Below are positions 20,065-32,800 of a stretch of DNA of 64,000 nucleotides, piece after piece. This DNA is from Talaromyces rugulosus (lineage: Eukaryota > Ascomycota > Eurotiomycetes > Eurotiales > Trichocomaceae). The notes below the pieces were generated by a model. That model worked only from the letters and a program-made list of their open reading frames with translations, ran no database searches and was not told the DNA's origin. The DNA lies in the NCBI RefSeq assembly GCF_013368755.1, contig NC_049564.1, forward strand, positions 1,496,001 through 1,560,000. Direction: 5' to 3'. Positions within the stretch are counted from its first letter, which is position 1. Every line of letters begins with the position of its first letter. A program made the translations under genes and the position numbers.

Positions 20065-21861
20065 ATGGGGAGCAACTTTTTATTTGCAGTAGTACCTGGC
20101 AATAGTTGGCAGCACTACACTCAGCTCGCACTCTTGGCGCCAGCAGCACTCTTGGTTCTTTATATCTTCTACAATGAGCTTGTTCGTTTCCAGCTTAGAG
20201 TGCGCAAGCTCCCTGGTCCCTGGGGTTTCCCTCTTGTGGGAAGCTTGCCTTCGCTGAGCGGCACGATTACGTCTGACGAGCTGCGAAAATGGGCCGGTAA
20301 ATATGGCGACGTCTTCCAGGTCCAGTTGGGAAATTCGACGGTGGTTGTAGTCAACACCACAGCTGCCGCCGAGGCCCTGTTCATTCGCCAGCGCGAGGCA
20401 ACCAACTCACGACCTATTTTCTATGTCCTGCATAAAAAAGTGCAGCGAAACGGGCCCGTCACGAGCATCGGAACTAGTCCATGGGACGATAGCTGCAAGC
20501 GTAGGCGCAAGGTCGCTGCATCGGCGCTGAATCGTGTCAGTGTTGAGAGTTATCTGCCGGTACGTAAATTACATATCAATTGATGTAGATTGGCGGCTAA
20601 CAGAACTACTCCAGATCCTCAATAAAGAATCAAGAGCCTGGCTGCTGGATATCCTGCGCGGTTGCGATGGTGGCAAGACTGCACTGGATGTCATGTTTCC
20701 CGCCCGCAAGTTTGCCATAAACGTGAGTCTTACAGTTAGTTATGGCACACGGTAAGCGCCTTTTGCTCGTGTACTCGATTCATCTGATGCGAATGAATTC
20801 TTGTCCTTAGGGTTGAAGATATCAAGGAATTCTCCACAAACGATGTGCTCAAAGAGATCATCTACGTCGAAGAAGAGATTTCCCGCCTTCGCGAAACGTC
20901 TAGCAATTATGACAACTACATTCCTCTGCTACGCCCACTCAACTCGATTGCTTCCGCGTTGGGGCTCAAAGATGGATCCCATCTCGCTTCCGTAGGAAAG
21001 CGCCGCCATGCTTATCATGCTAAGCTACAGGAGAGGCTACGCGAGGAGATCGCGTCAGGGACAGACCAGCCGTGTATCCAAGGAAACGTACTCCGCGATC
21101 CGGACAGCAAGGGGCTTTCCGAAGGTGAGTTGTTGAGTATAAGCCTTAGCATGATGGCTGGGGCGGACACGAGCAAGCGTACGCTCATGTGGGCATGTCT
21201 TTTGCTAGCACATCGGCCGGACCTGCAAGAACGAGCGTACAAGGCCATTCAAGAGACGGATCCGACATTACTAACAAACCCGGATGTTGCACACTCGCGG
21301 GTTGAGTATATTGAGGCACTTATAAAGGAGATTGGGAGATATTTCATTGTGCTCAGGCTTGCCTTGCCGAAGGCGACACATAAGGAGGTCCTATGGAATG
21401 AGGCTGTTATTCCAGCAGGAACAATGGTGTTTTTGAACTCGTGGGCCTGCTCGAGAGGTATCCATCCCTTTCTCTCTCCTTTCTACCTAGGTGACAGTTC
21501 TCTGAATTTCCACTAACACTCAATAGACCCTGCCGTCTTCCCAGACCCTGACACCTTCGCCCCCGAGCGTTGGCTAGAAGGTGAGAGTCAGTCTCATCAG
21601 CACCAGTACGCATTCGGTATTGGAGGGCGCATGTGCGTAGCCAGCCAGCTCGCCAGTAAAGTTCTGTACACAGTATTTTTGCACCTGTTCGCGCATTTCA
21701 AGCTGTTGCCCGCCGATGGAGATTTAGGTTCAGATGCTGCTGATCCACTAAAGGGTTTGCTAGAGAACGAGAACTCTAGAGTGACGCCGCGTGTTCGCCA
21801 TGTGCGCTTCGTGCCGAGGGATGTAGATACTACAAGGAGGATGCTGGCTGAGAAGCCGTGA
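20065..21861 (+). CDS. Cytochrome P450, CYP504-like (phenylacetate hydroxylase group)
   Basis: Four exons (20065-20559, 20615-20751, 20811-21457, 21527-21861) give 537 residues. Membrane anchor: LALLAPAALLVLYIFY near residues 20-36, followed by the Pro-rich hinge LPGPWGFPLVGSLP. The I-helix oxygen-activation motif MAGADTS, the K-helix E-I-G-R, the PERW region (DTFAPERW) and the haem loop FGIGGRMCVA with its Cys ligand are all intact, so the enzyme should be active. The haem region and the C-terminal block (LYTVFLHLFAHFKL) resemble fungal CYP504 enzymes such as phenylacetate 2-hydroxylase; that sub-family assignment is an inference from pattern. The start ATG at 20065 was chosen over an in-frame TTG upstream. 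It may act with the neighbouring transporter and dipeptidase, but no shared pathway is shown. Confidence 0.88.
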
Positions 21862-22870
21862 TAGTAACATCATCAATATATGTGATTATTATTTTTTTAT
21901 ATATGATCAATCCTACATGCATGTGTACTCCTGGTTTAGATCATATAAATAAATACCGGCGCAAATATCAACCATACTACGGCTATGGATCTACGCCAAG
22001 TGCAGACTGAAAATTTTCTATGCAATAGAGGTGCCGATATCCATGCTACAAATATTAATGGGGACATGTTTTTTCATAAAGCGGCGTGTGGTATCAATGT
22101 GATGCCGCGGGAGGGACGGGACATACTTTCATAACCTAGAGGTTCAGATGGTTCTATATATCAATTTAAACATGTAGATGTGTTATTATACAACTATATA
22201 GTATGTTTATATAGAAATACTGAAGCCAATTAAATTTGGTTTTTAAAATTGATGGGCTATCACCTAATTTCCCTTTATAACTATATATTACCATTATGAA
22301 TTAGTTTATTTAGTTAACTAATGCAAATTTACATAACAATTTCAACACTCCTATTTCTACTTGTAATTTCTAAACGTCCACTTTAGTGATATTCGATTAT
22401 TCTTCCTTTCCATGCTAAACATTCTATTAAACTGGTAATTATTTATCTCCATGATCTAGCTTTGGTGGGGTCGACAGCGCCACGGCGCTTACAACAGGAC
22501 TCAATCAATCAGAAATGGCCACTCCCACTTGGTCGCACAGCACGGTAATCTTTTCCTATGTTGGTTAGAGACTGTTGTAAACAAGGCTGATGTTACAGAT
22601 TCAAGGGAAAACCAGAGTTTTCTCCTTCAACCCCCAGGCCAGATGGCACAGATTCTATTAGTACTCAATACTTGACTCCAGCATTACATATCCTCACTCT
22701 TTTTCTATTCCTAGTTGACGTTTTCCCCTGGTTTGTATATCTACTCTCTGGGAGCCTTTAGATCGATATTGATAGAACTTCCTAGATATCAGCCCAGGAT
22801 AGATACTTATCAATCACCTATTGTGTTGGGGGTGGGACTGACAAGTACATAGACTGGTCAAGTCTATGCC
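21862..22870. other. AT-rich intergenic region with an ankyrin relic
   Basis: One kilobase between the P450 and the ankyrin NLR gene. It is AT-rich from 22140 to 22440. A 15-bp word (AATTTAAACATGTAG at 22163-22177) recurs at 34465-34479 on the far side of the second NLR gene. A decayed ankyrin repeat lies at 21985-22134. Confidence 0.6.
21985..22134 (+). pseudogene. Ankyrin-repeat fragment
   Basis: The ATG-started 49-codon frame includes FLCNRGADIHATNINGDMFFHKAACG. This is one ankyrin repeat unit with changes at several consensus positions (compare LLxxGADxxAxNxxGxTPLHxAA). No promoter, partner exon or further repeat is attached. It is best read as debris from another ankyrin gene or from a lost upstream copy of the NLR. 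Confidence 0.65.
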
Positions 22871-25800
22871 ATGTCGAAGAAACTCAACCATGAAAACTAC
22901 GCAGTCGGATGGATCTGCCCGTTGGAGGTAGAACAAATCGCTGCATTATCAATGCTAGACGAAAAGCATGAACGCCTCAAGCAGCCGCCAAGCGATCATA
23001 ACGTTTATAACCTCGGGGAAATTGCCGGGCATAACGTCGTCATTGCAGGACTCCCAATAACAGGCAATACTTCCACAGCTGCTGTTGTTACACAAATGCG
23101 AAATACCTTTCCGAATCTGAAATTCGGTCTTTTGGTTGGCATCGGAGGTGGTGTCCCTGTAAAGACTGATGAGGGAATGATACGGCTCGGGCATGTCGTC
23201 GTTAGCAAGCCCACAGACGGACACTCAGGCGCCATTCAATACGACCATGGGAAAGCAAAAGTTGGCGAGTTCGAGCGCACCGGTGCTCTTGCTCCACCGC
23301 CGGCCATACTTCTTAATGCTGCACAAGACCTAGCGGTCGATAGAGCCATGTCGCGCAAGGATCCCCTCGATGAAAATATCAAGAGAATCGACACAAGTAT
23401 TCGAGGACTGCGGAAATTCAAATGCCCAGGTACGGCGCATGATCATTTATACAAGCCAAGCTATATTCATCCAAAGCCTGGAGTGCCCTACCACGAAGCC
23501 GGATGTGACCATTCACAGCGTGTCGAAAGACCAATCGACGAGGATGAAGAGTCTTACATTGCTGTACATAGAGGAACTATCGCATCTGGTGAGATGGTAA
23601 TCAAGGATGCCACAGTACGAGATCTACAAGCGACACAGTACAATCTTCTGTGCTTTGAGACTGAGGCAGCAGGTGCTCTAGTAGATTTTCCTTGCCTTGT
23701 GGTTCGTGGGATCTCAGACTATTGTGACTCTCACAAGAATGACAAATGGCATGGATACGCAGCAGCAGTAGCGGCAGCATATGCTAGACAGCTTTTCTTT
23801 CATATGCCGGTCAGTGAAGTTAAGAGGTATATATCGGTCTAATGTTGAAATATATTCATGATTCGCTGATTATATAGCTATATTTCTGAAATCACAGAAA
23901 AGAATATCCATCATGTGAAGCTCCGGCAAGATGATAAAGATCGTCAAAATATTTTAAACTGGCTCACGGAAGTTGACTATGGTCTTCAGCAGAGTGACTG
24001 CCTTAGCCGACGGCAGCCTGGTACAGGCAGATGGCTTGTAGAGACGACACAATACCAGACATGGCTGGACACAGACCAGGGGGTTTTGTTCTGTCCAGGT
24101 ATTCCAGGAGCAGGAAAGACCATTCTCACATCGATCATGATTGAAGAATTGACAAGACACTTCAGCGATGACCCGGATATTGGCATTGCATACCTATACT
24201 GTGACTTCCGACAGCAAGACCAGCAACAAACTCAGGACCTTTTGGCTGGTCTGCTGAAACAACTAAGTCAATGCCGCTCTTCCCTTCCAGAAAAAGTAAA
24301 TTCACTATACAACCAACACAAACAAAGACAGACGCGGCCTTTGCTGCATGAAATTTCCGAGGCTCTACGGTCTGTGATTGCCATTTATTCTAGAGTATTC
24401 ATCATCATCGATGCTATCGACGAATGTCAAGAAGCCAGAGGCAACCGAGCCAGGTTCTTAAAAGAGATTTTTAACCTTCGGGCCAGCTGCAAAGCAAACG
24501 TCTTTGCGACTTCGAGGTTCGTTCCAGATATCAGGGACAAGTTTGACGGGCATCCGTCATTAGAAATTCGTGCAAGCGAGGAAGACATACAACGATATCT
24601 CGAAGGCCATATGGCTGAGCTACGACCTTTTGTCACCAGAGCCGAGAACCGGAAACTACTAGAAGAGATTGTACATGTTATTTCACATACTGTCGACGGG
24701 ATGTATGTGCTCAATTGATCAATATCTGTGAGAATGGGCTGACAGATGTTTAGGTTTCTCCTAGCACAGATCTACCTTGGCTTACTTAGCGACAAAACTA
24801 CAACAACCAAAATTAGAAACGCGTTAAAACAATTTCAGAACCAAAAACTCAAATTTGGGGATGGTCAGATGCTTGAAGCATTAACCGATGCATACAAGCA
24901 AACCATGGATAGGATCAACAGCCAGAAGCCAGATTTACGGCAACTTGCTATACAAGTTCTATCGTGGATCACATGCGCAAAGAGACCATTGACCAAATGG
25001 GAACTTCAACATGCCCTTGCCATTGAAGCCGGGGATCCTGCACTTGATTCGGACAACATGCCGCAAGTCGAGGACATATTGTCCGTGTGCGCTGGATTGG
25101 TCACGACTGACGAAGAAAGCGGCATCATTCGATTAGTTCACTATACAACACAAGAATACTTTGAAGAAACAAAAAGCCATTGGTTCCCGGGCGCAGAAAC
25201 CAATATCACAGAGACATGTGTAACCTACCTATCATTTGATAATTTTGGTGCGAGCTTTTGTTCAACGAAGGAACATCTTTGGGCACGACTGCAGTCTAAT
25301 ATCCTGTATGACTATGCCGCCCGAAATTGGGGATATCATGCCCGTGAAGCTTCAACACAGGCAGTACAGCGAATCATATCCCTTCTAAATGACGAAGTAA
25401 AAATCTCGGGTTGTAGCCACGTGATGGAAGACACCAATCGCGGCCCAAAGCCGCGCCTTTTCAAGAATGTGGTGGGACTACATCTTGCAGCGTACTTCGG
25501 ACTGGTACAAGTATCCATGATATTACTTGAGACAGGACACGATGCAAATGCCAAGGACATTTACGGATGGACCCCGTTATCTAGGGCCGCAGAAAGGGGA
25601 AATGAAGAAGTGGTCAAATTGCTCCTTGCAAAAGATAAGGTTGATATGGAATCTGAAAATACCTGGCTGGCCAAGCCCCTGTCAATATCCGTGGACAGGG
25701 GGCATGAAGAGGTGGTTAAATTGCTATTAGAACATGGTGCAGATCCAAATTCCGGGGGATGGGGTTTATGGAGACCGCTGTGGTATGCAGCTTGGAGAGG

Positions 25801-26392
25801 GCATATTGCTATAACAAAGTTGCTACTGGATAAAGGTGCAAATCCAAATTTCCAGATCCCTAGTAGGTCATATGGTCAAAGAAATCCGCTATCGCTAGCT
25901 ATAGAGGGCGGACACGAGGATATTGTGAAGCTTCTGCTTGAAGCTGGCGCCGATCCGAACCCGAAGATGAACTACTATGATCGAACGTCACTGCCGTCTG
26001 CCTTAGTAAAAGGGTATGAGCCGACTGTCAAGCTTTTGTTATATCGTGGCCCACACATCGACAATAGGCACGATTACCATAAACGAACACCACTGTCATA
26101 TGCGGCAGCAAACGGGCGTAAAACTATGGTCAAGCTGCTACTTGAAACGGATGGCATTGATCTGGATTCTGAGGACTCTAATGGCCGGACACCGCTGTCA
26201 TATGCAGCAGAGAATGGGCATGAGAGCGTGGTGAGATTGTTACTTACGAAAAAAGAGGTCAGCCCAGATAAAGCAGACACTCTCAATGGACGAACACCAC
26301 TTCACTACGCAGCGGAGAATGGGCGTGATCGAATAGTGAAATTTCTACTTGATACAAATAGTGTCGATCTAGATAGAGCATGTGACCGTTAG
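22871..26392 (+). CDS. NLR-like protein: nucleoside phosphorylase-like, NACHT, ankyrin repeats
   Basis: Three exons (22871-23826, 23878-24702, 24754-26392; introns of 51 nt each) give 1139 residues. Residues about 10-315 form a PNP/UDP-phosphorylase-like domain (YAVGWICPLEVEQIAA, LLVGIGGGVP, GTIASGEMVIKDATVRD, FETEAAGALVDFPCLVVRGISDYCDSHKND). The NACHT ATPase follows: P-loop GIPGAGKT near residue 393 and Walker B VFIIIDAIDECQ near 493, with a winged-helix-like region behind. Ankyrin repeats start near residue 830 (HLAAYFGLVQVSMILLE) and number about nine. This is the plan of fungal NLR-like receptors; related proteins act in vegetative incompatibility and non-self recognition, but the ligand and effector output here are unknown. 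The frame ends at a TAG in the ankyrin array, and further ankyrin coding lies beyond it in another frame, so the C-terminus is probably truncated. Confidence 0.88.
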
Positions 26393-26769
26393 GGGACACT
26401 GCTAACACGTGCGGCAAGAACAAGCTACTGCTTGCGACGGGAAAACCCAACCCAGACCCAACGGCAGGATATCAGAAGCGAACCCCTTTGTCATTTCCAG
26501 CAGAGAAGGGACATGGAAGAGTAGTCAAGCTGCTCCTTGCGCAGGAAAAGGTCGATCCAGACTTTAAAGATCGTTACAACGTGTATACACCCTTGTACTA
26601 TGCGGCAGAAAATGGGCATGATATGGTAGTTAGACTCCTGCTTGCAACGGGCAGAGTTAACCTGGACGTCAAAAGATCCAGGGGAAAGATAATACTAGAA
26701 TGTGCGGAAATCATGGGGCACAAGGTTGTGGTGAAGCTACTGCTCACGGCAGACAGGCCACGGAGTTGA
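26393..26769 (+). pseudogene. Cut-off ankyrin tail of the NLR gene
   Basis: After the TAG, the old frame continues briefly (GTLLTRAAR). A frame change near 26425 is then followed by KLLLATGKPNPD, RTPLSFPAEKGHGRVVKLLLAQEKVDPD, YTPLYYAAENGHDMVVRLLLATGRVNLD and a last unit ending at 26769. Three to four ankyrin units are thus separated from the gene by a stop and a shift with loss of part of one unit. An unseen intron joining them is possible but I find no convincing splice pair. Confidence 0.7.
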
Positions 26770-26893
26770 TTTGAAGCCAAAAAAAAACGTCAATACTGAT
26801 TACATCTGATGCTGAAGAATTATTTCCACCACGTAAAGTCTCAGCCTATGGTTGCATATAGCTCCCAATTGTTGACGGGGTAACGAGAAGATT

Positions 26894-28486
26894 TTACGAT
26901 ATAGATACCCTCTTCTCTATAAAAAATGCCCTCCCTTCTTCATCAAAACGGCAATTCGTATAATTTAACCATCTCTTACTCTTGCCGTCCACATCCAGAA
27001 CTGAGGATACACTGAAATCGCATGTGCGATGCTGAGCTGGTGGGATATGCCCCGGTTTGGCAAGTAGGTCATAAAATCGAGAGATTTCTCCTGGAAGAGA
27101 GGTGTCTGGATTCTCCTCCAGCTCAATCAAAAGGGCCACAATATGAGCGGCAGGGGTGCACATAAACGGCCCTTGTGCCGGAGGGGCATCTACTATGTAT
27201 CGTAATGCCTGGCGGCGTAGCTGTGGGAAGGGACACTTGAGCCCTGTGACAAAGAGAGGGAGGAACACACCCATCTCAAACATGAATAGCGGTTGTTTCC
27301 CTTCTGAATTGCGTGTCCATGCAACCGCGGCAGGGGCCAAGTCAATGATCTGGGCGAATTCGTATTCGTAGGTGTCGTATATGCCTTGGTCAAAACTCAG
27401 CACGGTTCCTGCTTCAATGAAAACACTCGTGTATATCATGAGAAGAATCGCCATTGCACCGTCGATATTGACATTGGAGCCATGCATAGACTTGAAGTGC
27501 GAAAAGAGATGATTCCATTGAGCGAGTCGGGTTTTTAGGCGCTGTTGCCTGGCTAGCAGCTCTGATACTTTGTGCAACTGACCATATGCTGTTCGGCGCA
27601 TATAAGCCTTGGAGTCATTGTTGAGAGTCTTTGTCTCGGCTACAAGGCTATACAAAACGTCCCTGGCCTCTTGGATCGATGTAAAGTACCCTTCTGGCAA
27701 GGCTAGATGAAGGACTCGGGTTTCTTCTAATGATTCATTAGCGACTAAGACCGACGTTCCCAAACGGCGGAACATGGCGGAGACCACAGTCGTTGACGTA
27801 GCATCAGTCATCATTTGCGCTCCATTTTTGTACAAAATCTGGGCAGCTTTGCGGTTTCCTTGCAAGAGTTCGATGGTGATAAACAGAATGCAACTGATCA
27901 AGGCCACCATCGGTTCTACCGTACCTTGGTTAATGCGTTGCTGTAGGAGAGCTAGCGAGCGTGAGTACCATACGAGCGCGTCGCGATGATACTCATGTCG
28001 TACATCAGTCGTATTATTCACAAGCAACCAGAGCATCGTCTCGTGGATGGGAGGTCGTTCGTAGAGCGTGCTGAGCGAGATGATAGCATCCCAGATGACT
28101 GGTTCTACACGACAAATTTGGAGCACCGAGCCTGACCAAAAGTCTTGATCCAGGACTCCGGAAAGTAATGGGCCAGCTTTGTGAAAATAGTATTCAAATG
28201 CCCGACGTTCTCGCGACCCATGACCTGAGAAGAGCGTGATGCATGTGTCTGGCTGGGGCTGCTCAGTGAATTTTGAGCGAGGAGCGGTGCTATAGACGCA
28301 CCCTCGTCCCGTACTGGCACATTTCAGGCAATGTGGCTTCTCTTCACCACATTTCACACGGCGAACTCTGCGATAATACATATGTAAACGGTAAATTACA
28401 GTGGGCGATCAGGCTCCGGGGACAACTGACTTGCATGTGTCGCAACCGGTTTTTGACTTGATCTTTCCGATGCGACTAGGGCTCAT
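26894..28486 (-). CDS. Zn2Cys6 transcription factor
   Basis: Two exons (28486-28431 and 28367-26894; intron 63 nt) give 509 residues. The intron cuts the zinc cluster; the joined sequence CDTCKVRRVKCGEEKPHCLKCASTGRGC has exact CX2CX6CX6CX2CX6C spacing. A basic leader (MSPSRIGKIKSKTG) precedes it. The rest is a helical fungal regulator region (RAFEYYFHKAGPLLSG, WDAIISLSTLYE, ALISCILFITIELLQGN) like many uncharacterised fungal regulators. No target is evident. It sits between the two NLR genes, on the same strand as the WD40 NLR, and could regulate neighbours, but nothing in the sequence proves this. Confidence 0.88.
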
Positions 28487-29824
28487 GGCTCAAAGCAGTG
28501 GCGGTTTCTTCAGCTATTCATATCTATCACGCGGAATGCCAAACTATACATATGTAATGCTATACATATATAAAAAGTTAAAAATTAATAATTAATAATA
28601 TAAAATGTGTTAATGGTAAAAAAAATACCTAGTTTAGAGAAAAAGAGGGGAGTAGGTCGGGTGTTGCAATTTGCAGTAATCCGCGGTAAAAATTCACCGC
28701 GTAGTATTTTAGAATAATCATGTCAGACTTTTATTACCACAACACCAAAGAGGGTTTCCCTTGGTGGGGATTCTTTATCTCAGCACAGACGGTTCTGGTT
28801 TAGCCCCCTTTTCTGCCACCCCATTTGACTAAGTTGAAAAGGTTCTAGGTTCTAACCAGGTAAGCCAGGAGAGGTGGGAAACCTTCTTAATTAGGAAAGT
28901 CTCGTAATTAGTATGGTTTCATATGGCTTAGTGTAGTTTTTTAATGTTAGATATCTTACTAAATCCTGATTAGAATACGGAGTATCCGTACTAGCTCCTA
29001 AATATTTCTACTAGTCTAATTTTAAAATGAACTAAACCTGATGTATATTCTCCCATTACTTTTATTTTGGGGGCTGTTTGCTAAAACTCTCTATTTATAT
29101 ATAAAATAATGGGAACACAAAGTTTTCAGATTCTCAGAGGGTTCTGTTGGGATAAGGGATCCTCAATGTAGGCGGTAGTCATATCCGGTTGACAAATCAT
29201 TTAGTTTACGACTTGTCCAAACTAAGAAAGTTGAAATTTATAATTTCAAAGTCTTACAAAGTTTCAGTTTAATTCCATCATCGTCACAACAACAAGTATA
29301 CATCTTTTTAGGCTCCCTTTTCCAAGAAAAACAATAAATTATTGAGGTTAAAAAAATGGTATTTTGTAGAGGCGATTGTACTGGAAGTGGTAGTGGCAGT
29401 CAACGCCACGTAATTATACGGAGTAGGCCGCCTGAGCGTTGCATAGCTAAATAATATTATATGGGATATCAACTATCATACAAATATAACTGACATTATT
29501 AAATATGAAAATATACTTGAGAAAGTAATAGGACTTATTATAGGGGGAAAACCATGACAAGATGAATGTAACAACTACTGACTTGTGTACAGCGACAAGC
29601 AAAACCAGTTTCGTATGGTTAAAACGATATTACTAACTGATTTTACAAAACACATTATTAGTCTTGCTACCCCCTTTTTAGAAGTTGGTATAAATTTCTT
29701 GTATACTCTAGTAGCTCTAGTAAGCAGCATAAATTGTCCAGCTCTCCAGTTATCCCAGGCTCTCTTTTTGTAAAGAGATAAGAAAATATAAGAAAGGAAA
29801 AGAGTTAATTTCTCCACATAACAG
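28487..29824. other. AT-rich gene-free region
   Basis: About 1.3 kb, visibly AT-rich from 28540 on, with no supported gene. It contains an imperfect palindrome TACGGAGTATCCGTA (28976-28990), another ACGGAGTA (29418) and a 20-bp word (29478-29497) repeated at 34817-34836. It reads like decayed repeat DNA. Confidence 0.6.
29478..29497. repeat. Direct repeat, left copy flanking the WD40 NLR
   Basis: ATACAAATATAACTGACATT is identical at 29478-29497 and 34817-34836. Both copies are followed by related AT-rich sequence running into ATGAAAATA. The two copies lie on either side of the PNP-NACHT-WD40 gene. Confidence 0.65.
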
Positions 29825-32800
29825 TTAGGTACAAAAACCTATGAAAGAAACCCGCCCAGATACATGTCCAAGAATGAGTGTCCCATCCTTTTTAACTGTT
29901 GAAAAGGTGGGTCGATACTCGAAAGGAAGCCAAAGTACATTTTTACCCTGAATAGTTACCCACGGATTTTCTCGAATAAATGCCTCCTCACCGTTGGTCC
30001 TGGACCAATAAGAGGTATAATCACTATACCAAGACTGAATATCGAGGAACCCCAAGTCGGTGTTGAGATATGGACTGTCTTCAGAAAATTTCAGGCTGGT
30101 AACTATTGGCTCAACCGGCAGGGTCTGTTTCAGCAGAGCTCCTGTGGCAGTATCCCAGAGCTTGACTGTTCGATCGTCGGAACCCAATGCAAGTAGCTGG
30201 CCATCTGGTGAGAATGCCACCGGTCCGTACCAATCGAAGCCCTCAAAAGTATGTTGCAGAGTTCCTGTAACTGTATCCCAAAGCTTTATTGTCGAGTTAA
30301 GTGAGCCTGACGCCAGTAACCGATGATCTGGTGAAAATATAAGTAGCTGGACCGCATCAAAACAGCCTTCCAAAGTCTGTTGTAGAGCTTCTGTGGCAGT
30401 ATCCCAGAGATTAATTGTACTGTCGTTGGAGCCTGATGCTAGCAGCCGGCCATCTGGTGAGAATTCCAGGGACCAAACCTTGTCGGCGCTCTCAAGAGTC
30501 TTTTGCAGAATTTTTGTGGCAGTATCCCAGAGCTTGATTGTTTTGTCGTCGGATCCTGATGCTAGCTGCGGGCCACCTGGTGAGAATGCCAACGGCCAGT
30601 CCGCGTCGATGCTCTCAAGGGTCTTTCGCCGAGCTTTTAGTAGCAGCCGGTCATCTGGTGACAACATTACGGCCTCAACGGCATTATCGGCCTCATCGTC
30701 CATATCTAAGTGGTCGAGAGTCTGTTGCAGAGCTCCTGTGGCAGGATCCCAGAGCTTGGTTATCTGATCACCTGAGCTTGATAATAGCAGCTGGCCATCC
30801 GATGAGAATTGTACCAACCAAACTAGATCTGAGTGGCCCTCAAGAGTATGTTTCAGAGCTCCAGTAGCAGTATCCCAGAGCTTAATTGTTTTGTCGTCAG
30901 AGCCTGATGCTAGTAGCCGGTTATCTGGTGAGAATACCACTGATAAAACCGCATCTAAATGGCCCTTAAGAGTATGCTGCAAAGATCCTGTGGCAGGATC
31001 CCAGAGCTTGATTGTTTTGTCACTGGAGCCCGATGCCAGCAGCCGACCGTCTGGTGAGAATGCCACTGACTTAACTGGGCCCAAGTGGCCCTCAAGAGTT
31101 TGTTGAAGTGCGCTCCAATATTCCTCAACATCTGGTAACCTGCAAATCCAACTAGGCAGTTCCTCAATGAACATCTTTCTGACTATCGAATTTCTTGGGG
31201 CAAAAATAAGTCCTGAAGAGTATGATTGAAGAGGCGCAATATCCATTATTTGTATATTTTTAAGGAGAAATCGCCTTGCATCTTGCAGAAATTGGGGTAT
31301 TTTGGAACTTTTATCCTTTTATCGTATCAGTGCTGTATACATGTAAGTCATACGCCTGATAGCAACTTACTTTTATGACTGAGTATAAAATATCTATTGT
31401 TCCCACAACTTCAGATATGATGTCCAAAAGACTCATTGCTTCCACCCAGTGAAGGAAGTGTTTTTCAAGAAATAGAAAAGCATTATCCAATTCAGTTACT
31501 GGGTCCTTGCTTCGTACTAGATGCTGAGCCCAATAGCGGCACGAATATTGCAATTCTGGTGGCAGATACTGACTGACAGAATATGCATCAATTTCCACGC
31601 GTGGCGTACCATCAGTTGGTAAATTACAGATATTCTTTTTCAATCCGTAATCCATAATCTTCAAACATCGCATGGTAATTCTATGATGCACCAGTTTCTC
31701 GTCTACCCAGAACGGAGTCTTTTTGCGAGTTGTTGGATCAAGCAAGAAATCTCGGAATGATAGATGTAATAGCCTCACTGGCTGAGTCCCATCTTCTGCC
31801 ATTCTAAGAACTGAATGTAGCGAGCCCAGTCGAATGTTAATAAATCTTGTAGAGACGCCAAGCAGTTTTGAAAGGGATGTGACCGAGAGCGGGTTCTCTA
31901 GGAGAATAATAACACCGACCACCTCTCGAAACTCATCAACAAGTCGCTTATGTTTAGTCTCGTTTTGTTTGATGAGAAATCGATTTAAGACAGGAAGATA
32001 TGTTCTGTCAAGATTAGACTCATTGCTTTGATGTGTTAAGATCTCAGTAAGAGATTCCACAGCGTCCCATTGAGGATCTTCGAGTATTCGGCAGATAGTG
32101 GCCGCAAAGATGAATAGTGGAACTGACATCATAGCTAAAGTCTTTATATTGGTACTTCCAGGCCAGTCTGAAGGTAGTAATCGCTCCTTCCTAATTTGTG
32201 CAAGCCTATGCTCGAGGAATAAAGATATGTCGTGTTCTATCACCAGTTTAGGAACTTCATGAAGGACTAGATCCTGGTGGTTATCCGCAATGTCCCTAAA
32301 ACCTAGCCTGAGTGGCAGTTCGGGTCGGCTTGTCAAAAAGAATCGGAGATAGACGGACGATAATATGCGCACTCGGGGTAGAAGTTGAAGAATGACTCGT
32401 ATATCATCGCTTCGTTCACACTCATCCAATGCATCAACCACTATCACTATAGTCGAAGCTTGGTGATCAGATTGTTTGAGGCCTTGTAATGGTTGGAGAA
32501 GAAGTTTCTCAAATTGTTCTCTAAGTGATTTTGTTATTATGCCAGGATCGTCATCGATTACTTTCCTAACACCAGAAATTAATGGAGGTATTTTGGCCAC
32601 TAATTGCCGGATAATTGTTGGGAAAAATTTCTTTGCATTCCCTCGATCCCCTTCACCACTTTTGAAGAAAAAACTTGCCCCAAGGAGATGTGACTGTGTG
32701 AAGCATTTTGCCACTGTTCGAGAGATTGTCGATTTTCCTGTCCCTGCCATGCCATTTAACCAGAATACACACTTTCCCTGCGGCGATGTCGCCCACTCTG

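Noticed and set aside
16090..21861. Gliotoxin-type secondary metabolite cluster
   Set aside because: A dipeptidase, a P450 and a transporter are present but there is no NRPS, glutathione transferase, methyltransferase or oxidase, and the dipeptidase has a membrane anchor unlike GliJ.
29840..31110. Plus-strand ORFs with VAVSQSLIVLSSEPDASSRPSGEN repeats
   Set aside because: They are antisense shadows of the WD40 repeats of the NLR gene.
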